Below the pieces are notes generated by a model. The model did not search any database. It had not been told where the DNA came from and worked only from the letters and a program-made list of their open reading frames with translations. Positions 1 to 4,670 of a stretch of DNA of 6,788 nt are shown in pieces (positions within the stretch are counted from its first letter, which is position 1; every line of letters starts with the position of its first letter). Source of the stretch: Betaproteobacteria bacterium. Lineage in GTDB: Bacteria; Pseudomonadota; Gammaproteobacteria; Burkholderiales; SG8-39. Made by a program: the position numbers and the translations under genes. The stretch covers positions 1 to 6,788 of the forward strand of contig JAFAGU010000199.1 in assembly GCA_019237595.1 (NCBI GenBank), read 5' to 3'.

Positions 1-183
1 CAGGAGAAGCTGGGCCTCGCGGACATGGTCGGCATGCTCCGCTGTGACGAGGCGGGTGACCGTCGTCGTCTGCTTGAGCACCGCCCCGTGTTCCTCCGTG
101 TACCGAGTCCAACCCGAGTACGCGACGTAGACCGTTGCCGGGACCGCGCAGACGCCTGCAAGGATCGCCAATCGTCTTTTTAT
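1..183 (-). CDS. Partial membrane sensor protein, N-terminal 61 residues, paralogue of the 1497-4367 gene
   Basis: This minus-strand reading frame enters from the left edge and was found by translating the complement. It shows a short basic start (KRRL), a membrane segment at about residues 5-22, a YSGW motif at 22-25, and then the beginning of an extracytoplasmic domain with T-V-x-R-L and AEH motifs at about 41-50. Over these 61 residues it aligns without gaps to the N-terminus of the Cache-HAMP-GAF-GGDEF-EAL protein at 1497-4367, with 26 of 60 identical. About 78% of third codon positions are G or C, as expected for a real gene here. The best start is ATA at 181-183: it lies 8 nt after a GGAG ribosome-binding site and matches residue 1 of the paralogue. 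No ATG or GTG exists between it and the upstream in-frame stop at 271-273. TTG at 169-171 and CTG at 214-216 are weaker alternatives. The output domain lies outside the window and is unknown. A disabled gene with an ATG-to-ATA change is also possible. Confidence 0.75.
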   Translation of the reverse strand, partial: MKRRLAILAGVCAVPATVYVAYSGWTRYTEEHGAVLKQTTTVTRLVTAEHADHVREAQLLL

Positions 184-191
184 GGCGCGTT

Positions 192-195
192 CTCC
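192..195 (-). promoter_or_regulatory. Ribosome-binding site (GGAG) that decides the ATA start
   Basis: GGAG on the minus strand is followed by 8 nt and then the ATA codon at 181-183. This is ideal spacing for ATA, whereas the next candidate, TTG at 169-171, would be about 20 nt away. The site is the main argument for initiation at a non-standard codon. Confidence 0.6.
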
Positions 196-282
196 AAGCC
201 GGCGGGAGCCGGGCAGCGGTGGGTCCGATACCCGCGATGACGCGAGTATGTGCCGGCGTTCTTGTGCCGGTCAAATATGCTA

Positions 283-304
283 TTCAAAACTGTTATCAAA
301 CTGT
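283..304. repeat. Tandem direct repeat with 11-bp phase (AAACTGT x2)
   Basis: The heptamer AAACTGT occurs at 287-293 and again at 298-304, exactly 11 bp apart. Comparing the full 11-mers 283-293 and 294-304 gives 8 of 11 matches. CCGGTC also occurs on both sides, at 267-272 and 305-310. Direct repeats one helical turn apart in an AT-rich stretch between divergent genes are typical of sites bound by head-to-tail regulator dimers, such as OmpR-type response regulators. The regulator is not identified. Confidence 0.4.
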
Positions 305-465
305 CCGGTCCTTCTTGGCACTTCTCGAGAAACCGAGGAGTGTGGAGCCGGGCGGGGGAATCTGCGTTCAACCGCCGCCGCTCACATCGGCCGGTCAGAT
401 AGGCGCAGCACGATATAGCCTGCACGACCGAGAAACCATCGGAGAAAACCCGACGCGACTACGGG

Positions 466-495
466 GCAAACCCCTAGGGCGGGTACGAGGTTTGC
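466..495 (+). other. Inverted repeat in the leader of the receiver-like gene
   Basis: GCAAACC at 466-472 is the exact reverse complement of GGTTTGC at 489-495, enclosing 16 nt. An alternative fold pairs GGGG (463-466) with CCCC (471-474) around a four-base loop. A small hairpin CCGA/TCGG lies at 428-442. The structure ends 13 nt before the ATG at 509, so it could affect translation of that gene. GGGCAAACC recalls the 5' half of GEMM-I cyclic-di-GMP riboswitches, but the partner motif CGCAAAGCC is absent. Confidence 0.35.
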
Positions 496-508
496 AGGGC
501 GATACGGC

Positions 509-925
509 ATGCCCCACGCCGCGCCGGTGCTAATTGCCGACGTCCCGGAGCTCGAGTCGGTGCTGCGGGACTGCTTCCCTGCCGATGACGTGGTCTACGT
601 CTCGACCCTCGCCGATTCCACCATGGCTCTCGGCTCCCGAGAATATCGGCTGATCATCGTCGGCTTGCACTTCGATCATTACAGCATGTTCGAGCTCGTT
701 CGTTACGTGCGGACGCTGCCCCGATTCAAGAGAGTGCCGATCTATTGCATAAGGGCATTACCGGCGCGGCTCACTGACGCCGCTCGTAGCGGCATAGAAC
801 ACGCTGTTCGGTTGCTGGGTGCACAGGCGTTCATCGATGTAAAGCCCGGCCCGCTTGCCGCCGAACAGATGTGCAAGCGCTTGACGGAAATGCTGCCGGT
901 TCAAGGCATGACCGATGGCCGATAG
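509..925 (+). CDS. Stand-alone receiver-like (REC fold) protein lacking the phosphoacceptor aspartate
   Basis: The product has 138 residues, about the size of a single response-regulator receiver domain, with no room for an output domain. The alternating pattern fits the REC fold: strand 1 VLIAD (residues 7-11), strand 3 LIIVGLHF (48-55), strand 4 VPIYCI (76-81), and a final AFIDVKPG (107-114) resembling the receiver lysine-proline turn. Asp11 could be part of the acidic pocket and Lys112 the conserved lysine. Position 52, where the phosphorylated aspartate normally sits after strand 3, is glycine, and the usual Thr/Ser after strand 4 appears to be Arg82. It is therefore predicted to work without phosphorylation, for example as a docking partner. 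The ATG at 509 is the only ordinary start after the in-frame stop at 416-418; the ribosome-binding site is weak (AGGG at 496-499). It is convergent with the 966-1331 gene and lies between two sensor genes. It might instead be a divergent domain of another Rossmann-like fold. Confidence 0.72.
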   Translation: MPHAAPVLIADVPELESVLRDCFPADDVVYVSTLADSTMALGSREYRLIIVGLHFDHYSMFELVRYVRTLPRFKRVPIYCIRALPARLTDAARSGIEHAVRLLGAQAFIDVKPGPLAAEQMCKRLTEMLPVQGMTDGR

Positions 926-930
926 CCAGA

Positions 931-944
931 CCGGCGTGAGCCGG
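931..944. other. GNRA-loop hairpin between convergent genes
   Basis: CCGGC at 931-935 pairs with GCCGG at 940-944 around a GTGA loop, which is a stable GNRA tetraloop in RNA read from the plus strand. It starts 6 nt after the stop of the receiver-like gene and lies 22 nt beyond the stop of the opposing gene. No T tract follows on either strand, so it is not a standard intrinsic terminator but may protect or delimit the 3' ends. Confidence 0.35.
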
Positions 945-965
945 CGGAGCACTTCTACGGCTTGC

Positions 966-1331
966 TTAGCGTGGCTCCCGTAGCCACGAGATCGCCTGCG
1001 CCTCCGAAGGGAAATTACGCATCGGTGCATCCCGCTGTGACGCGAGCAGCGTCACGTAGTCTTGCGCCGACTTGAGGTCGCGTTCGTGTGCGACCCCTGC
1101 GACCCGCAAGCCGGGGATGGCCTTGACTCGCTCGATCCAATGCGAGAGCTGGTAGTCCTCGACTTTGTAGAGCGGTCGGGAATCGCGCACCATGATGAGT
1201 ATGCTAAGAGCGCCCGTTTTCTCGCGCTCCGCCATGATGGCCTCGAAAAATTGCCGCGCTTCATCGGCGGTTTCCCGCTCGCTGACTTCTGCACGAAGCA
1301 CATCACCGACGACTTCAATTGTGAATTTCAC
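966..1331 (-). CDS. SpoIIAA-like (STAS/SEC14-type) small cytoplasmic protein
   Basis: The 121-residue product begins VKFTIEV and shows alternating strands and helices: strand 1 (2-8), strand 2 (11-16), an acidic helix (19-37), strand SILIMV (43-48), a helix around WIERVKAI (65-72), strand RVAGVAH (76-82), and a C-terminal FPSEAQAISWLRE motif (106-118). This last motif, with the small size and the KFTIE-type start, resembles the SpoIIAA-like family (Pfam PF11964 from memory), a lipid-binding-like STAS/SEC14 fold of unknown physiology in Proteobacteria. I see no signal peptide or membrane segment. The start is GTG at 1329-1331. An in-frame ATG at 1424 would add 31 residues that do not look like the family, so I prefer the GTG although its ribosome-binding site is weak. 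It lies downstream of the phosphodiesterase on the same strand after a 165-nt gap and is convergent with the receiver-like gene. A role in the same pathway is inferred from position only. Confidence 0.78.
   Translation of the reverse strand: MKFTIEVVGDVLRAEVSERETADEARQFFEAIMAEREKTGALSILIMVRDSRPLYKVEDYQLSHWIERVKAIPGLRVAGVAHERDLKSAQDYVTLLASQRDAPMRNFPSEAQAISWLREPR
970..988. other. Perfect 7-bp inverted repeat at the 3' end of the SpoIIAA-like gene
   Basis: CGTGGCT at 970-976 pairs exactly with AGCCACG at 982-988 around a 5-nt loop. On the minus strand it covers the last codons, ending one base before the TAA stop at 966-968. On the plus strand it lies 45 nt after the receiver-like gene and could serve as its transcript end. 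No T run follows. Confidence 0.3.
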
Positions 1332-1366
1332 GCCTGCCCAATGTCCCCAGCGTCCCACCCGGGCTA

Positions 1367-1423
1367 GATCTCTACCCAGTCTAGGAGATCGCGCATGAAG
1401 CTGCTGTCGGGAATCCTCCGACA
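1367..1423. other. Two inverted repeats in the gap between the phosphodiesterase and SpoIIAA-like genes
   Basis: GATCTC at 1367-1372 pairs with GAGATC at 1385-1390, and two more pairs form if one base bulges. TGTCGG at 1405-1410 pairs with CCGACA at 1418-1423 around a 7-nt loop. Both lie in the 165-nt gap 1332-1496, after the phosphodiesterase stop and before the GTG of the SpoIIAA-like gene. Neither has a following T tract, so they may be RNA-processing or stabilising structures rather than terminators. Confidence 0.3.
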
Positions 1424-1496
1424 CGCTCCCTAGCGCGCTTGCGCGGCTTGGCGGGCTTCGCCTTGCGTACTTCGCGGACCGCTCTGCGCTTTCTGC

Positions 1497-4367
1497 TTAC
1501 GTGGACACCGTTTGTCGCCTGACGCCCGCAAAAGAGAATAACTCGGCAGCATTCATCGGCCGGGCGATGAAGTAGCCTTGCGCCTCGTCGCAGCCCATCG
1601 CACGAAGTTCGTCAAGCTCGTCTTTGGTCTCGACACCTTCTGCGATGACCCGGAGATCGAGTGCGTGGGCCATCGAAATGACCGACTCGATCACAGCCCT
1701 CGCCTGGGGGGACTGTTTCATCTGGACGACGAAGGAGCGATCTATCTTCAGGGCATGGAATGGCAGGCCGACGAGGTAGTTGAGGGACGAATAACCCGTA
1801 CCGAAGTCATCGATGTAGGTTCGCGAGCCCTTGGCGCGCAGAGCGGAGATGAGCGCTTTCGCTACCGCTGGCTCCTCCATTAGGGCGCTTTCCGTGACCT
1901 CGAATTCGATGAGGTTCGCCGGAACCCCCCACGTCGTCAGGAGACCCTCGAACCTGCCAAGCAAGCGAGGATCGTAGAGATTTCGTGCTGACAAGTTGAC
2001 CGCGATGGGCAGGCTTCGACCTTCGTCCAGCCATTGCCGCTGCTGGCGAATCGCCATCTCGATGACCTGCTCAGTTATCGGTCGGATGAGACCGGTATGC
2101 TCGGCGACTGGCACGAACTCCCCAGGTGGAACGATGGAGCCGTCGCTTTTTCGCCAGCGTAGCAGGGCTTCCACGGCATGAACCTGCCTGGTACCGAGAT
2201 CGATTTTCGGCTGGTACTGCAGGAATAGCTGCCGCTGCTCCATCGCTTCCCGGAGCTCGGCCGCCATTTCGAGGCGAGCAGGACTCTCGCGGTCGCTTGT
2301 GCCCTGATATGTCGCGAAGGAGAGTCCCTTGCGCGCCGCGTCCCTAGCGGCAATGCCGGCCCTGCGCAGTAGAAGATCCGGGCTGTCGCCATGGCCGGGG
2401 AAGAAGCTGATGCCAAAGGCGACCTGCATGTCGATCTTGCTCGATGCGGTAACGAGCGGCAGCTGCAGGCTCGAGACGAACTCCTTCGCGACGGTCGATG
2501 CCGCGTCGAAGTCGCTCATCGGAAGCGCAACGGCAAAATCATCGAAGCCTACCCGGGCCACGTGATGAAGCATGTCATGCGCCAGCGAGAGGCGCTCGGC
2601 CAGGACCCGGATGATCTGGTTCCCCGCTTCGTATCCCAGTGCCTCGAAAAGCTCGTGCAGGCGCGGCAGATGGACGAAGAGCACGGCCAGCGGTTCGCCT
2701 TGGGAGCGTGCCGTCTCGAGCTGCTTGCGTAAATGCCGCAGAAACGAGCCCAGGTTCGGCAGGTCTGCTACTGGATCATGAGTAGTGGCATGCTCTGCGA
2801 TGCGCTCGATTTCCTTGCGGCGCTCCCTCTCGCGAATGACCGAAATCCCGAACGACAGATCGTCGGCGAGCTCGTCCAACAGCCGGATTTCGGCGTCATC
2901 GAACGCGTCCGGCTTACAGGTCAAGAGGGTAAGCGCTCCGATGCATTGCCGTTCGACAATGATCGGGAAGGAGGCAGTCGAGCGCCAGCCGCGCTGCAGC
3001 AGCGGTAATCGCCACATCTGCAACCGCGGCTCCGACTCGATATCGCGCGCTACGCATCGCTGGCTCGTGCGGATCACCGTACCTATGGTCCCTCTGCCGG
3101 CTTCTTCATCCGCCCAAGTGACGGAGCGCAGATCGGCGAAATACCCGTGGTCGTTGCCGGCGCTCGCCTTCACAACGACATGTTTCTCCTTGTCGGCGAT
3201 GGCATAGGACACAGCCGCGCAGGCGTACGCACCGCTTTGGACCACGACTTTGCACATCGCCTCAAGGAGAGCCTGCTCATCGGTCTCGTGAACGATGGCG
3301 CGGTTTCCTGCACTAAGTGCGTTAAGCGCTCGTGATTTGTTCTCCGCCTGGGATGCCAGCTCGTCCAGCTTGCGCGCAAGGCTGCCGACTCCATCCGGAG
3401 AATAGGGTAGGTTGGTACGCGCCTTCAGATCCCCCCTTCCAAGCCTCGACGCTGCTTCGATCAACCTGGCAATTGGCCGTCCGATCAAAAGCTCTCCTGC
3501 GATCCAGGCGACGAGCAGAGTCGAGACAATGAGCGCTATGAACGCGATCAGAGGACCCAGCAAAGCCCTCGCGACCTTCGAATAGATCTCGTCCTTCGGG
3601 TAGACGACTTCGAGCAGGACATCCGGATCGCGGGAGAGTCGCTTAAATGAGATCAGTCGCCTGACGTCGTCTCCACCCACAGATTCAAACGTACCTTCAT
3701 CCGCGGTCCCTATCCGCGAGGCGCTGACGAAGATCTTTCCGATCAATCCCGGGCGACGGTAGCTGTTCAGAACAGTTCCGTCCGGAGACAGCAGAGCAAT
3801 GTCTGAGCTGTGCGGGATGTTGGCACTCGCCAGACGGGAACCGATCCACTGCAGATCGATGGCCGCCACCAGAACGGCGGCGACGTCGCCGCTCGTGTCC
3901 AGTATCGGCTGCGCGACCGTGACGATTCGAATGCCCCTGATTCGTCCGACGAGCACTGAGCTCGTGGTGAATGACTTGTCCGCAACGGCGCGCTTGAAAT
4001 AGTCGCGATCGCCGATATATGGCTGGCGATCGAGCGGCGTCGCGCTGCACACCACCTGCCCTGAGCGATCTGCGACCAGGAGCTGCGCATAAGAGGGATT
4101 GAAGGCGACGAGCTTTGCCAACCGCCTTCCGCAGTCCGGCTCCGTCCAGGCGGCGCTGTTCGGAAGCGCCAGGGCGACCCCACCTAGGACGAGCCCGGCA
4201 TCGCGGATATTGCTCTCATGCTCTGCCACGATGAGCCGCACAACGGTCTGCGTCTCATTCGCAGCGTTCTGAAGCTCTTGGTTGTAGACCCGCCAACCGG
4301 AGTACGTGACGAACGCCACGGCGGGCAAGACACTCACGAACATGAGGCCGATCAGGCGACGACGCAC
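1497..4367 (-). CDS. Membrane-bound cyclic-di-GMP phosphodiesterase: Cache-HAMP-GAF-degenerate GGDEF-EAL
   Basis: This 956-residue inner-membrane sensor is predicted to hydrolyse cyclic-di-GMP to pGpG. Domains in order: membrane segment 1 (about 4-22), a periplasmic Cache/PDC-type sensor (about 37-262, with IGDRDYFKRA at 118-127), membrane segment 2 (about 269-294), HAMP (about 288-342), GAF (about 360-512), GGDEF-like (about 528-690) and EAL (about 700-948). The EAL catalytic set is complete: E733 of EAL, N791, E823/E826 of EVTE, D853-D854 of DDFGTGYSS, K874, E910 of AEGVET and Q930. The GGDEF domain has GFDDF (607-611) in place of GGDEF and lacks the usual metal-binding aspartate (FVHLPRL, 564-570), so it should not make c-di-GMP and may be a regulatory GTP-binding module. 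The start is GTG at 4365-4367 with GGAG 6 nt upstream. The first 61 residues are paralogous to the left-edge partial gene. The ligands of the Cache and GAF domains cannot be told from sequence. Confidence 0.97.
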   Translation of the reverse strand: MRRRLIGLMFVSVLPAVAFVTYSGWRVYNQELQNAANETQTVVRLIVAEHESNIRDAGLVLGGVALALPNSAAWTEPDCGRRLAKLVAFNPSYAQLLVADRSGQVVCSATPLDRQPYIGDRDYFKRAVADKSFTTSSVLVGRIRGIRIVTVAQPILDTSGDVAAVLVAAIDLQWIGSRLASANIPHSSDIALLSPDGTVLNSYRRPGLIGKIFVSASRIGTADEGTFESVGGDDVRRLISFKRLSRDPDVLLEVVYPKDEIYSKVARALLGPLIAFIALIVSTLLVAWIAGELLIGRPIARLIEAASRLGRGDLKARTNLPYSPDGVGSLARKLDELASQAENKSRALNALSAGNRAIVHETDEQALLEAMCKVVVQSGAYACAAVSYAIADKEKHVVVKASAGNDHGYFADLRSVTWADEEAGRGTIGTVIRTSQRCVARDIESEPRLQMWRLPLLQRGWRSTASFPIIVERQCIGALTLLTCKPDAFDDAEIRLLDELADDLSFGISVIRERERRKEIERIAEHATTHDPVADLPNLGSFLRHLRKQLETARSQGEPLAVLFVHLPRLHELFEALGYEAGNQIIRVLAERLSLAHDMLHHVARVGFDDFAVALPMSDFDAASTVAKEFVSSLQLPLVTASSKIDMQVAFGISFFPGHGDSPDLLLRRAGIAARDAARKGLSFATYQGTSDRESPARLEMAAELREAMEQRQLFLQYQPKIDLGTRQVHAVEALLRWRKSDGSIVPPGEFVPVAEHTGLIRPITEQVIEMAIRQQRQWLDEGRSLPIAVNLSARNLYDPRLLGRFEGLLTTWGVPANLIEFEVTESALMEEPAVAKALISALRAKGSRTYIDDFGTGYSSLNYLVGLPFHALKIDRSFVVQMKQSPQARAVIESVISMAHALDLRVIAEGVETKDELDELRAMGCDEAQGYFIARPMNAAELFSFAGVRRQTVST

Positions 4368-4373
4368 TGGAAT

Positions 4374-4377
4374 CTCC
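4374..4377 (-). promoter_or_regulatory. Ribosome-binding site of the phosphodiesterase gene
   Basis: GGAG on the minus strand, 6 nt before the GTG start at 4365-4367. It supports the GTG, the most upstream possible start, which also gives a standard membrane-anchor N-terminus. Confidence 0.7.
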
Positions 4378-4575
4378 GCTCCGGCGTCGCAGTGCTGGGG
4401 ACGCTGCCTCAGCGCACCGAGTAACGATAGAGTAGTTGTTTACTTCTCACTGCCATGATAGGACCCCGGTGCGACAACGACCATCGGGCGATGCCTTAGA
4501 TGGCTCAGGCGATTCCCGAGGCACAGCGACCGAGAACGCCACAAAACGACTGAAAGTGTCCCAAAAGTATCCCCA

Positions 4576-4598
4576 CTTTTCGCCTCATGAGCGAAAAG
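4576..4598 (-). terminator. Possible transcription terminator or 3' stem after the amidohydrolase gene
   Basis: CTTTTCGC at 4576-4583 and GCGAAAAG at 4591-4598 form a perfect 8-bp stem with a 7-nt loop. It lies 73 nt beyond the amidohydrolase stop in the direction of its transcription. The stem is only moderately GC-rich, and what follows on the minus strand is TGGGGATACTTTTGG, with a T run 9 nt away, so it is at best an imperfect intrinsic terminator. It could also be part of a longer interspersed repeat together with 4617-4660. Confidence 0.4.
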
Positions 4599-4616
4599 CA
4601 GAAATCCTGGCAGTGG

Positions 4617-4660
4617 TCACTCGGACTGTCCGCTTTCGGCCAGGACCGGACATTGTAGGA
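4617..4660. repeat. Interspersed palindromic repeat, REP-like
   Basis: TGTCCG at 4627-4632 and CGGACA at 4647-4652 are exact reverse complements flanking CTTTCGGCCAGGAC-like sequence. The minus-strand frames across it read SWPKAD and MSGPGRKRT. From memory, closely similar peptides (GPKAD and MSALGQKRT types) appear as spurious translations of a very common intergenic repeat in Bradyrhizobium and related genomes. It starts about 10 nt after the amidohydrolase stop, a typical place for such elements. Copy number cannot be judged, as only one clear copy is in the window. Confidence 0.5.
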
Positions 4661-4670
4661 GCCTCTTCCC

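Larger units (their letters stand above)
184..508. other. Gene-free control region between the left-edge sensor and the receiver-like gene
   Basis: The two flanking genes are transcribed away from each other, so this stretch must hold both their promoters. Open frames here on either strand have no family resemblance and are interrupted, so I call none. The part at about 270-305 is clearly richer in A and T than its surroundings and contains the direct repeat listed separately. On the minus strand, TTGATA at 293-298 followed after 16 nt by TATTTG is a weak match to a sigma-70 promoter; I do not call it. The 3' part (428-500) can fold into short hairpins ahead of the receiver-like gene. No tRNA, insertion-sequence end or CRISPR repeat was seen. 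Confidence 0.6.
4368..4670. other. Intergenic region between amidohydrolase and phosphodiesterase genes
   Basis: Both flanking genes read leftwards, so this 303-nt gap holds the amidohydrolase 3' end signals and the phosphodiesterase promoter. Short frames crossing it carry no family signature. From the right it holds a palindromic repeat (4617-4660), an 8-bp stem (4576-4598), a short palindrome CATCG-GG-CGATG (4482-4493), and a hairpin CGCTG-CCT-CAGCG (4402-4414) that would lie in the phosphodiesterase leader about 25 nt upstream of the GGAG site. The segment at about 4425-4460 is relatively AT-rich and is the likeliest promoter zone, but no clear -35/-10 pair was found. Confidence 0.55.

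Noticed and set aside
454..500. GEMM-I cyclic-di-GMP riboswitch upstream of the receiver-like gene
   Set aside because: The 5' signature GGGCAAACC is present, but the obligatory 3' partner (CGCAAAGCC type) and the tetraloop stem between them are missing. Kept only as an unspecified structured leader.
180..533. Short overlapping open frames on both strands left of the receiver-like gene
   Set aside because: They overlap each other and the left-edge sensor start, lack good ribosome-binding sites and show no protein-like pattern.
1332..1424. N-terminal extension of the SpoIIAA-like protein from an ATG at 1424
   Set aside because: The extra 31 residues are arginine-rich and cover intergenic inverted repeats; the protein family normally begins close to the KFTIE segment.
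1420..1496. Basic Lys/Arg/Ala/Pro-rich reading frame after the phosphodiesterase stop, resembling a histone-like tail
   Set aside because: The frame has no start codon, no preceding domain, and continues past the basic stretch into unrelated residues before its stop. Probably a composition effect.
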